Position numbers and translations under genes: made by a program. A stretch of 64,000 nucleotides of DNA from Trichoderma breve (Eukaryota; Ascomycota; Sordariomycetes; Hypocreales; Hypocreaceae). This document shows, piece after piece, positions 10,962-21,350 of this stretch. Every line of letters begins with the position of its first letter. Positions within the stretch are counted from its first letter, which is position 1. The stretch spans positions 6,138,001 through 6,202,000 of the forward strand of contig NC_079233.1 in assembly GCF_028502605.1 (NCBI RefSeq), in the 5' to 3' direction. Below the pieces are notes generated by a model, which did no database searches, was not told the origin of the DNA, and saw only the letters and a program-made list of their open reading frames with translations.

Positions 10962-12527
10962 GCAGAGAATCTACCATGTATGATGATGGTTCTGGCAAGT
11001 TTCCTTTTGTGCGTTAATTTTCAGGTTCGTCCTGCTTATTGTAAGAACGAAAGCACAGTAGCAGCAGCCGCACGGGGTAGCTTCGTTCTGCTGTGGAGCG
11101 GACCAGAGAAGCCCCCCCCGCTTGATTATACAAGGGCCGGCCCGAACCTGGCCTTTAAGAGCAATAGCTTTTTCATATAGCGTGCTACGAGTGCGCGAAA
11201 CGAACTGGGGTGAAAACAAGATGCTTTCAGCTTGACAGAGATACGAACGAGGAAAATGACATATCAAACGACACTTATTAACCCCAGCAAGGCAAAAACT
11301 AGGAAGACGAAGGGGGCAAACCCCTCAAGATCTACAGTTTTGTTCAACATAGACACACCCAAAAAGCTGTACTGTGGCATCCTCCTTGACGGCACTGGAT
11401 CTTTCGACGCTCGTACCGGGTTTCCGTCTTTAATCCTCCCCCTCCCCCTCCTTGCAGGACCGCGGAAGATGGCAAAAAGACAGGCCTGCAGTAGTGTCCC
11501 AAGCTACTGGATTTAGTGCACCTTTAGGCAAATGGCTGGCGCAACCCATTCCCTGCTACGAAAGGGATGGCCCGGATAGAGCGCTAGCAGGGGGGGAGGT
11601 GGCCTTCGTTTCGAAGGGGACTCGGAGCTTTCAGTCCCCCATTTCCCGCCTTGAGCCATGGGATGTTTCGGCCGTCTTTCAGCGGGCGTGGTGTCAACGC
11701 TTGGATGTTATGCTACGCGACGCTGGGGGTCCTCTGCATGCTCGTCTGGGTTGGGAAAGGTCTGTCCGACGGCTTGGTTTTTGCTGGAAGCGAGGATGTG
11801 ATATACGAGTTATCTTGTCGATAATCATGATGTATGCCATATAAAGCGACTCATATCACAGACATAGTCACTCACGTGGCACTTCGTCATTCACGTGGCA
11901 TTCCATGGTTAAAAACTAGTCGTCTGAGTGTGTATGAGAAATCAATGAGTTCTCGTTATCGCAAGAGTTTGGCATCGGTTAGCTGCTGCGAGCACTGCAT
12001 CTGGCGTAGCGCTCGGTGAACGTCAAGGCGGGGAGACGCAGATGCCATCCCATGTCTCAGCGCAATGACAAAACGGCACGATAATAATACTACTATAACG
12101 CTGTGGTACGAGACATGCTGAATTATCCAAGGATCGGAAGCCGTGCTACGAAAATTTGAGGGGAGAGCGGTTTCGATTCACCCGCAACAGACAGTGCACT
12201 GATTCATCACTTCGGCGATAGGCTCAGGCGAAATGTGCGGAGAACGCGGCCCAGGATAAGGAGATCTTCATTCTCGCATGCGCGGTGTCTTATAGCGTAA
12301 ATTAGACTTTGTGATCAATAACAATACATGACAAAACAGCGCCGTTAAAGCCATGCGGCCCATCCATTCTAATCATCGGGGCCACATGGGACAAGTCTTT
12401 CTTCTGTGATGGGGGGGTATTTGGTCTTTTGGTTGCTCAGTTTCGGTCTCATGAAGGTGCAAAGGGTAACAAGCTCTAACATAAACGCTTCAGAAAGAAC
12501 ATAGACGCTGGCCAAAACAGCAAACTT
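10962..12527. other. Intergenic, P450 promoter to methyltransferase 3' end
   Basis: About 1.6 kb. Several open frames occur (for example 11452-11844 +), but none resembles a known family or has supporting splice structure. No gene called. Confidence 0.5.
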
Positions 12528-13903
12528 TTACTCCCAAGCTTCCGGTTTTCGTGCAAAGACATTCGTGCTACATTCGCGCCTTTAGCGGCTGTTTGATCTC
12601 AATGGAGCTTGGCGGCGAGCCAAGGAGGAGGAGGGGGCAACTTACAGGATGTAGTATGGTCTAATTTTTGGGTTATTGATGGCCTTGCGCATCTCCGAGA
12701 CAAAGACCTGGACCTCAATGTAGTCCCAGTCCATAATCTCCTTGAGCATAAAGAGCGCGAAGCCCTCCAGGCTCTCGTCAAGAAAGGCGAGGTTGTATGC
12801 GCCAACTTCTTTCAAGACGGGATCGCTGCTCCATTTGCCGCTCGGGACCTTGTAGTTCTTCTCAACGACGTTGATGAAGCCGGCCTCCTGCATCAACTTG
12901 CGCATCTGCCCGCCGGTGCCAATGAGCAGCGTCCGGCCCATGCGCTCGCCGGCCTCGGTAAACACCTCTGACCAGCGCTTAAAGATGTGCTTAGGGTCGT
13001 CTCGAACCTCGGGGACATCGCTCATCAGCGTAATGTTGAATTCAAAGTCCTCGATCCAGCCTCCCGGCTTCATCGCCGTGAAGGCTTGCTTGTACAGTTC
13101 GCTCCAGTCGCTGATGCTGCCATAGAGTGCCCGGATGTGGATGAAGTCGAAATGTTCCGGCGGATACGTCCATTCGAGCTGCGCGTCTTCGATGTGGAAG
13201 ATGCAGTTTGGCGGCACCCACGTGGGCTGGATGGGACTTATGTCGGTTCCTATAATTTCGGCGGAAGGAAACATGTCAGCTATGTCGATGGCCCAGATGC
13301 CTGTTCCTGTGCCAACGTCCAAGACTCTGGTAGGGGGCTCCTTGATGGGAGCCTCGTACAGCTGGTCGCCGAGAAGCATTGTTATGAAGTGGTGCGAGAT
13401 ATCGAGTCCATTGTTTTGGCGGTCGTCATTGGGACCCCAATACTCGGTCGTCTTGGAGTGCTGGAACGTCCGGCCATGGATCTGGCGGTGGTCGTATATG
13501 CTCTCAGACAGAGAGGCTGTTGATGAGGCGCTATACCATGTCAACCCGGGTTCATTGCAAATATTATTCACGTCAATTCGAACATACGTATCATCGTCAT
13601 CGCCATCTACGCCGGAATCTCCGCTCTCGTCTTGCTCCTGTCGCGTGCCAAGTTAGTATACAGGGCATTGAGAAAGAAAAGAGCATGCAATTCTTGGCCA
13701 TTACGACGCTGGCCCGCCGAACTAGCCGTTTATGAGGTGCATACAAAAGGAATTTCTGCCATTGGAGGCACTTCTGCTTCTGCCGTAGGTGCTGGAGCTG
13801 CTGGAGCTGCTGGAGGCTCGGTAGGTTCCGGGGATCTTGGAAGTGACGGCGATTTGGCTGGAGAGCCTCTTCGCGGGCCTTCGGGGCTCCTTGGACTAGA
13901 CAT
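12528..13903 (-). CDS. LaeA-like SAM-dependent methyltransferase
   Basis: Rossmann-fold class I methyltransferase of the large fungal LaeA/TAM-like family. Four exons, 13903-13745, 13637-13588, 13530-12646 and 12567-12528, give 377 residues. The first two exons carry a Pro/Ala/Ser-rich, then acidic (GDDDD), disordered tail ahead of TASSTASLSESIYDHR, a typical arrangement. SAM motif I is VLDVGTGTGIW (about 139-149), followed by IGTDISPIQPTWVPPN, then EWTYPPEHFDFIHIR and MKPGGWIE. The tiny last exon gives YYILTNVFARKPEAWE, equivalent to the usual C-terminal 'YGRKPE', which supports the final splice. Members act as regulators or as tailoring enzymes; which applies here is unknown. It lies upstream of the P450 in tandem. 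Confidence 0.88.
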
Positions 13904-16900
13904 TGCGATTGAATTGGACGACAGAATCGAATGCGACGGCCAAAAGCCTTAAAGAGGCTTCTTATCTGAGGGGTTGCCTGTATAAGCACATCCACGGCGA
14001 TGGGGAAATGGTCGTCTCCCCTCACGCATGTGCTGCAAGAATTGTCCACTTCTGTGCGTTGGTTCTGTGATGCTACGTGCCGTACAGTAAAAGGTTGTCA
14101 CTGCGTACGACAGAAGAGACAAATTGGATCGGGCTTTGGCTTTAGCAGCTCTTAGCGCAGGGAGCTGCCGTCAAATCCTGGTAACCCGAAGCTGTTCGGC
14201 CAGAGCTAAGATTAACACCACGGCGAACCATGGACGCAAGTCGCCTAGCCGACCAGTCCAGCGCCCCAGTTTTGGTGTCAAGGCCATGCCTTCGAGCTTC
14301 CTGTTCCTTGTCCGAATCTTCCATTTCAGAGACGAGAGGCTTCTAGCCAAGGCACTTGCACGTTCGCCGGACTGGTGTGATCTCGCTGGACTCACGACTC
14401 TAGGCTGGTGGGTTGCACTGCGGATTGCGTGGATTTCAGCTGGCAATATGACTTGTCAGACAGAATGTGCATAACAATTAAGCACAGTGCGGATTGTAGC
14501 AAATCAGAAAACGAAAAAGCACCGTTGACGCGCTTTGTCGTTCTCGCGAGGAGTCTTGGCGGAATAGCCGAGCTAATATTTGCGTCGCTGCAAGTTTGTG
14601 ATCAGCCGTGCCACGTTTGTTAATATCGGCGGATCCAATTAGGGCAGAGGGTAAAATTGGGCGGTGGGGGAGGAGAGAAGAGAAAACTAGGCGGATGCTG
14701 CACGTGATGCTCACAAGAGTCAAGCTCCAGCACAAAACGAATCCCCTAAACCCAAATGGCGAGGGAACAGGGGGAAGCATGAAATACATCAGACGAGGGG
14801 AATCTGTTACACCAATGCAAATTATTTTGAAAATCTCTACGGAGCACGGAGGACTGCACTTGAAATGGAAAAGTTTTATCGCATTGACGTCTCATGTTAG
14901 CTGCGGGGCAAACTTGGTGGTGATAGGGTGTCGATGAGCGGTCTTATACATGGGTGTATGCAAGTGAGTGTTGGTTGTGCTTCAACTCTTGGTGACAGAT
15001 CGGTCCGTAATTCGACCCCGTAGTAGATACGTGGTTGATATATCAACCATACGATTTCGATTGTAGCCACTTGAATATTTTGGTCATGATCCTTGAGGAG
15101 TTGAGTTGTCTCGTTTTAGTATCTCGGGTTGGCTACAGTTTCAGCAGTAGAAATCCTCCGTATGAAATACGATATCTTCTGTGTGTCCTAAGGTACTCCA
15201 TCTGATACTGGCAACGTTACTCATAGTACGAGTACATTAATATACGATTGTACTTCATTCTCCACTCACCCTAGAACACAAGATATTGACAGTTTGCTTC
15301 TGGGGTTTTCGTCACACTTTGTATTTCGTACTACCTAGCTGTCAGCCGATATTACGAGAACTCCTGTCGGATATGCACATAGCAAACTCCACTAACCAAT
15401 GACTCAAGGAGGGTGATACATTGATGGCTGATTAGGATGAAGAGCTGACAGCGACGCCATCTGGAGTTGAATGGCGTATTATGGAAATATGATGGCCACC
15501 TGATCCTAGGAGGCAATCAATTGTATGTTTATAAACAAAATACATCTTTTCTGCCTTAGGAATGTAATTAGAGGGCAAAATTTGGTGTATCTATTCATCC
15601 ATCCATCTATGAAGAGAAGAAAGAATCTCTGAAATTCGGGATGCTAATCATAACTCGCATCTGCCATAGATGTAGTACGTCTCTATGGGATGTTAGAGGG
15701 GCACTTTGAGGAACCATCAAAGTACTCCATACATGTGTGCTGCGTTGGCCCTATCTGCGCTCAAATTTCCAATAACGGCTAATAGCCCTACACCAATGAA
15801 AATATACTTGTGAGTCTAGATTTTATACTTTTCAACAGAAATAATTGCAGATACCACTTGTGGTTATTCAATCCCCACCAATGATAACACATATCTTCTA
15901 AAGCATATCCTCTTCGAAGGGTGGTAACATAGGTAATTATAGCAGCGCCCTCCTAGAGGAAGAAAACTGTTATATGCAACTCTACAAGGGTATTGGCATG
16001 AGGTTGTTTGCGAAGCATGTGAAAATCTTCGCCGAACTGCATGCGTTATCAGATAGCCAAGCAGACTACCTATTGGCATTTCGGACCTCAATGAAGGCAT
16101 AATCTGCGCTGCAACGAGGCGATCGGGTTACATGAGGATAAAATACTATGATGAAAGAACCCAAAGGGATAGGAGCGCCTAAATTTAACTCTTAAAGTCC
16201 GTAACAGAGCGCTGATCTCTTTACGTTGTTTCATTAGATCAAAAGTACATCAACTCGGCGACAATCGAAAATTTTGTGCGTGTATACTTGCATCTATTTT
16301 AATCTCTTCCCTGGCCCTTTGGAGACTACTTGTAAATAATAGCATAGATAAATTCACATATTTGTTTTTAAGTCATGTAGAATCAGCGCATCTCGCCAAA
16401 GTTGTTCTCAAGAGGTTAAAGTTGCGCCACGACTTTCAACTGTTGTCTTAAAACGTGTCGCTTGCCCGAGGGAAGGATCACATACCCTGTATTCCGCTGC
16501 GGCTGAGAGAATTAATTCAACGACTTGTTTGCTTCTGAGGGGTCTTGGGGCACAGTATGCTATTTAAACCGGTCTCTCAAAATACCCCTGGAGTCATTTG
16601 CTAAGCATGACGGAACTCGCATTCAGTTTTCGCCTTATGACTGGGCGAAGACCAAGCATGCAGCGGGGAAGAGGTCAACAGCATCCGCGACAAGCTTTGG
16701 CCCTGATGGATGACAAGCTGAACTCATGTGACATGCGGAGTCCTCCGCTGCGTTCATGTATGCCATAGATTCTTTCAACGGAGCATTTTCCAAGAGATCC
16801 CACGTGAGCAGGCATGAATCGAGGCGAAACGATCGGTGCTGGCCGAACCCGGGCCTGGGCTGATCGCGGCTGCGGCGCTGCGGCGGCTGTGGAATTCTCA

Positions 16901-18116
16901 GCTGATGCCGCAGTCACCGCAGATCCCGCCATATACGCTTATAGACCGTTCAACCCATAATTCATGTCATAATGTGCTCGTTGAATTGGATTGGAATGAC
17001 CTGAAAAGTTACGGAATCAAATCTGCTCTCGAAAGTCGTCTTGTGATGTAGAGACAGATTCAATGTTGTGTGCCCCTGGCTACTAGACACTTGCATACCC
17101 TAGGATCTGTAGTTGCTTGAATCTCAGCGGCCTAAAATCTCCTTGAGATGGCCTCTTCCCTTGTAAGGACAACATGTCATCCCATATCGCAAGATCTTCA
17201 TAATCTGAGAGATAGCAACTGTTCTGTGATTTGACGACGCGGCGATTCCCCTGGATTACGAGGCAACAGCGTACGAAAGAACCCGGCGGTTCGGGATGAT
17301 GTATGTCAACAGTGGCATGATGCTGTCTTCTTGCGCAAATCTGCTCATAATAGGAAATTGCGGACGGCCTCATGATTTGACAATCTTCCGCATTAGGAAC
17401 GCTCGGGCGGCAGTTCTGTTAGGCGATTCTGACTCTGCGGCGTCTGCGCCCGGCTTGGGTCTTCTTTTCAGATCCGTATTTCGTATATGTCATGTCCAGT
17501 TCTGCCTCTTCAGGCAGAGCAAATTGAGGCGCCCGGCCAATCCCCCTCCCCGGGATGCTCCGGAGTGGCACCACCGACAGGGATCCGGATCAGTCAGCCC
17601 CAAACTCTGTGAGCGTCCCTACTGATGAGAGCCCCAAAAGCGTAAGGCCAGCGTCAGGTCTAGCCAATCAGCGGGCGGCAGTTTCACAGCCAGCACAGCA
17701 GAATGTCCTGACAGTGGTATGATATTCGCCCAGCTGGATGTAAGGCATCTGCCCATAATGTGCGGCAAGGAGTCTCACGAGAGCGGCGGCACCGCAAAAT
17801 TGACATCATGGGGGAAAAACCAAATTTCGATAGTGAATGACTCCGCATGGTGTGCGGCGACCTGCGATGAGCTGGTGGGATACATAATGTTCGGGTTGGA
17901 AGCCTGTAAGTTCGTTTCTGGATCATCATCACACCATCAAACAACAATACAATCCATAGAGGATTACCTCTCAACTCAATCACCTTTACGATAATCGCAA
18001 CTCAATAAGATTCGTTCAGTGTATTATCACTAAGATTTGAATTTCGATTCGACCAAGAAAACTCCAATCAAATTTATTACACTATATAATATCTTCAACT
18101 TCAAACACTTCTCAAT
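13904..18116. other. Long gene-poor interval
   Basis: 4.2 kb. The left 1 kb has mixed composition with chance ORFs (14124-14474 +). From 14.9 to 16.5 kb the sequence is A/T-rich with many stops, and 16.8-17.7 kb is G/C-richer. It holds an 18-bp perfect palindrome at 15032-15049. The last 200 bp form the A/C-rich leader of the next gene. I found no protein family, tRNA or clear transposon. Confidence 0.5.
15032..15049. repeat. 18-bp perfect palindrome
   Basis: TGGTTGATATATCAACCA reads the same on both strands. It stands in an A/T-rich stretch without genes. Confidence 0.8.
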
Positions 18117-18458
18117 ATGTCTGCTGCCACCGTCACCCGCGCTGCTGCCAGCACTGTTCGCAAGCCTATTTCCTTCTACACTCAAGTCCGAAGAATGGGC
18201 CGTGTCTTTGAGAGTCACCCATACGAGAGATTCGCAACCACCATGAAGCCTGCAAAGCCCGACTATTACAAGAACATTACTTTCACTGCTGGCAAGGTTG
18301 TCACGTAAGTAGCCCAGACAAGGCAATACAAAAAACCACTACATAAAGCAACTGTACTAACATTGGCTTTTTGCAGTTATTTCCCCATCTTCGGCGCCAT
18401 GCTTGGCTGGCCCGTCCTTTGCAAGTGGGCTTTGGACGGACAGATCGGTCGCCTGTAA
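18117..18458 (+). CDS. Small mitochondrial membrane protein, conserved type
   Basis: Two exons, 18117-18304 and 18377-18458, give 89 residues. The N terminus is a likely mitochondrial presequence: rich in Ala, Arg, Ser and Thr with no acidic residue for about 30 positions (MSAATVTRAAASTVRKP). Then come a basic stretch (QVRRMGRVFESHPYERF), a short KPDYYKNITF segment and one hydrophobic helix (VVTYFPIFGAMLGWPVLCKW) near the C terminus. The layout suits a small accessory subunit of a respiratory or ATP-synthase complex in the inner membrane, but I cannot assign it to a named subunit. The A/C-rich leader and compact intron look like those of a well-expressed gene. Confidence 0.75.
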
Positions 18459-18948
18459 AGAGATGATAGAGGCAATGGTATAGAGTGGGACAGCAAAATA
18501 TATAGAGATGTCCATCTTTCGACTGTATATATACACTTTGGGCGTTTGGATGGACTATGGGTGCGAAGCATATTTCGGCGCAACACAGAATAATTCAATT
18601 TGATTCTCTTTGTTAATTTATTCAAACGCGCGCTTACACAAAGATCTGTGATATAAGAATGGGTCAATCGAAAAACATGGTATCGAGATCGACGAATTAG
18701 GCATCATTGACTGATAATGAGATATTAATTTCTTCAGGCTAAAGGCAGAAGACAGCAAGTGGACTTTATGAAATGAAGGTGAGCTTACACGGCTGGGTGT
18801 TGGCTAGCGGAAGGACACATGGGCTAATATTCTACTGCAAGCGAAACAGATAGAAGCCTATACGGCACGATCGACATTCATAATGCAACCCCTTCAGCTA
18901 TTTCTTTCCAATGAATGGCGTCTCCCTTAAATATACCTGAAGAAAGCA
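18459..18948. other. Convergent intergenic region
   Basis: 3' flanks of two convergent genes, A/T-rich. Nothing recognised. Confidence 0.5.
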
Positions 18949-19422
18949 CTATGGATTGGACGGCCTTGTCTCTGACCAATCAAGATACAACTTCCGCTCT
19001 GAAAACAACCATGTCCCATCATCTCCTTTCGTCAAGGTGTCCTGGTACCGCAAACTGCCGATGAACATTTGTCGCTGGCCGTCCTTTTCGGACAAATGAT
19101 ACGTCATGCAATAGGTTTCTCCCGTGGCAGTCTTGCCGTCCGGTCCGATGTCGATCATGCTCTGTCCGTTGAAATGCGTCGTGCGAGTGTATCCTCGGAG
19201 GAACTCAAAGACGGGCCTCAAGTCTTCTCTTTTACTGATCACTTGCGAGGGCTCCGTGCCTTCTCCTTGCATATACACGACAAAGTTCGTGTCCTCGGTG
19301 AAGAGCGACATTTGCTCGTCTGCTAGACGGTGATCGGCGCAGTGAGCATAACGATCGATGACTTTGCGGATGGCGATGCGATCATGCGCCTCCTCGGGGG
19401 ATAAAGTGAGATTTGCCGCCAT
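18949..19422 (-). CDS. SnoaL-like domain protein
   Basis: Single exon, 157 residues. The sequence fits the alpha+beta-barrel SnoaL/NTF2 fold: an N-terminal helix EEAHDRIAIRKVIDRYAHCADHR, then LFTEDTNFVVYMQGEG, the TRTTHFNGQSMIDIG strand, TATGETYCMTYHL and a C-terminal WLFSERKLYLDWSE. Members are small polyketide cyclases, dehydratases or hydrolase-like proteins of varied function. No partner biosynthetic gene is adjacent, so the substrate is unknown. Confidence 0.85.
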   Translation of the reverse strand: MAANLTLSPEEAHDRIAIRKVIDRYAHCADHRLADEQMSLFTEDTNFVVYMQGEGTEPSQVISKREDLRPVFEFLRGYTRTTHFNGQSMIDIGPDGKTATGETYCMTYHLSEKDGQRQMFIGSLRYQDTLTKGDDGTWLFSERKLYLDWSETRPSNP

Positions 19423-20011
19423 TTTGGTCTAATTCTGAGGCGTTTTATAACTTGAGATGATCTGCTAGTGGCGATTGTATACTTATTCTCTGCAATTCTG
19501 GCTTTGGGAGCCGACGTCTTTTAATACTTCGAGCCATCATGCTCATCAGTTGAGCAAATCCTCGACATCGTCCACACAGACATTGCTAGCATAAGCAGCT
19601 CAGCATAGCTGGAAAACGTGTATCGACTGTGCTAGGTCTTTCTCTTTTATATGGAATCTGCCCCAGACTTGAGGCTTGGCTCGTGCATGGCGATTATCTC
19701 ATCGAGAGAGCGGGCCTAAGAGAGCTTTGGCGCTAAAGGATGGTGATGTGGTCATCAATTTGATGTGTTCCAGTAACAGATTGCCTATTCAACAGATTCA
19801 GTTCACTACCTAGTGAAGGATGACACAGATAAGTCTGCAAAGATAATGCCATTACTCCAGAAACTGCACTCATATCTTGGACCAAACACCCGATTGAAAG
19901 ACTTGCACCACTACTCCGTAGCCGTTGCGACCTTGTCACTTGGCTTACTCTGCTCAAAACACCCATGCGCTCAGCCATAACCCTTCGAATGCGCCTCCGC
20001 TTTATCTCCCT
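19423..20011. other. Intergenic upstream of the SnoaL-like gene
   Basis: No coding region beyond chance ORFs. It contains the TATA-like element listed separately. Confidence 0.5.
19645..19652 (-). promoter_or_regulatory. TATA-like element of the SnoaL-like gene
   Basis: ATATAAAA on the reverse strand, about 220 bp before the ATG. Position is plausible; no experimental support. Confidence 0.35.
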
Positions 20012-20537
20012 TTACTCATCATTCTTGGACTTGCTCTCCGAAACATGGTCGCTTTTCATCGACTTTTCGGGATCTGACTGATGCGGGCTCTTTATACAAC
20101 CGGCAGAGGTGCCGATTTTGCCACAGCAGTTCCAGTTAAAACCCTCTGGAACATCTTCCTCATAGCCAAACGGGCCATCATCGTCAATTTCCTCCCAGAC
20201 CTCAGCTTTGTAATTGACTTCTAACAAGCCTATCATTTTCGATTAGCAATGTCTGAACTGGCACTTTAAATTGCTGCAAATTGCATCAAAAGGACTAACC
20301 ATCGTGATGGACACAGCTAGTTTCATCGTTATCCTCTTCATAAAACGGTTGGTCGCACTGCACACAGATGGCAATGGTAGACTCGGGTTTCCGCTTCTTG
20401 CTTGATTCCTCTTGGTCAAGTCGCTTGGCGTAAGAGGCAACCTTGGCACGAATGACATGGTTGGTGCAAAGAGTGAGGAGAATTGCCTTGGCCTGGTCGC
20501 CGGAGATGTTTCTCACCGCCTCAAAGTCATCAGACAT
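20012..20537 (-). CDS. Cys/His-rich conserved fungal protein
   Basis: Two exons, 20537-20300 and 20229-20012, with a GTTAGT donor; 151 residues. The start at MSDDFEAV is preferred over an ATG 132 nt upstream because the added residues look like 5' UTR. An N-terminal helical part (AILLTLCTNHVIRAKVASYAKRLDQEE) precedes a probable zinc site: CVQCDQPF, then CVHHDG, FNWNCCGKIG and GCIKSPH. This spacing recurs in unnamed fungal proteins often labelled C2H2-type, but it is not a classical zinc finger. The C terminus is Ser/Lys/Asp-rich and disordered. Function unknown. Confidence 0.8.
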
Positions 20538-21350
20538 GTTGGCTGTTTGTGTAGAGTGTAGAGGGCGGTGCCAGTGAGGCTTGATGCCAAGTTGTCGGTG
20601 AGATTGTCGAATTGGGCTGCTTGAGGCACAGAGAAAGGTACTCAAGGCGGAGGCGAGCGGCATATACACGATAGGTACATGTACATCGACTGAACCAGAG
20701 GCGGCTGCATATTAATTATGGAGCGGGCTAGCATATTTCAAGGCAGATGTTGCTATTTATATGATTGATGATGATGCATCAAACTTGAAGCTGATTTCCG
20801 TTCTTGTCATAGTGTCTGGCTGTACTGAGTAGCGACTCTTTCGACATTCTCGTGATCGACTTTTGGCGGTGCTTGTAGAAATCTAATGAGGCCAACCGAG
20901 AGACAATGGGTCTAATATTAGCGGCTCGATGTACCCGCTACGTCTATAATTGGCGCCTAAAGTGTTGAAGGTTAAATCTACAGCGTCTTATAGGCCAATT
21001 CCAGGTATACATAACATGACGTCAATAATGAGATGCACGGCTATTTGCGCTGCGCTGGTGATGGGATTGGCTAATTCTAAAGTGCTGCCATACCAATGAG
21101 TCAAGTCTTTTCTCTCTGTTTATGTGAGGCACAAGAGCAAACAGATCGAACACAATTGCTGGGGGCTGACTGGAAGCTTTCACACCACTGTAATCAAGGC
21201 CCTAAATCTCCGTACCTACAGCTTAAAACTCAGGCAGGCAGCACAGGATGCATCACGTGATCTCGCATCATTCACCATCTCCTCGTGTTATCACTACGCG
21301 TTTCTCTCGACGAATCTATTGCGGCTCTTGTTGCCACTTTCATGCTCAAA
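20538..21350. other. Divergent promoter region
   Basis: Shared upstream region of the Cys/His-rich gene (reverse) and the SNF2 gene (forward). No gene seen. CTCCGTACC near 21210 belongs to the dispersed CTCCGTAC motif described in the findings. Confidence 0.5.

Noticed and set aside
11452..11844. Forward ORF of 130 codons
   Set aside because: No family resemblance, no supporting splice structure, and composition like the surrounding intergenic sequence.
14124..14474. Forward ORF of 116 codons
   Set aside because: No motif, and the start is embedded in sequence with many stops nearby; likely chance.
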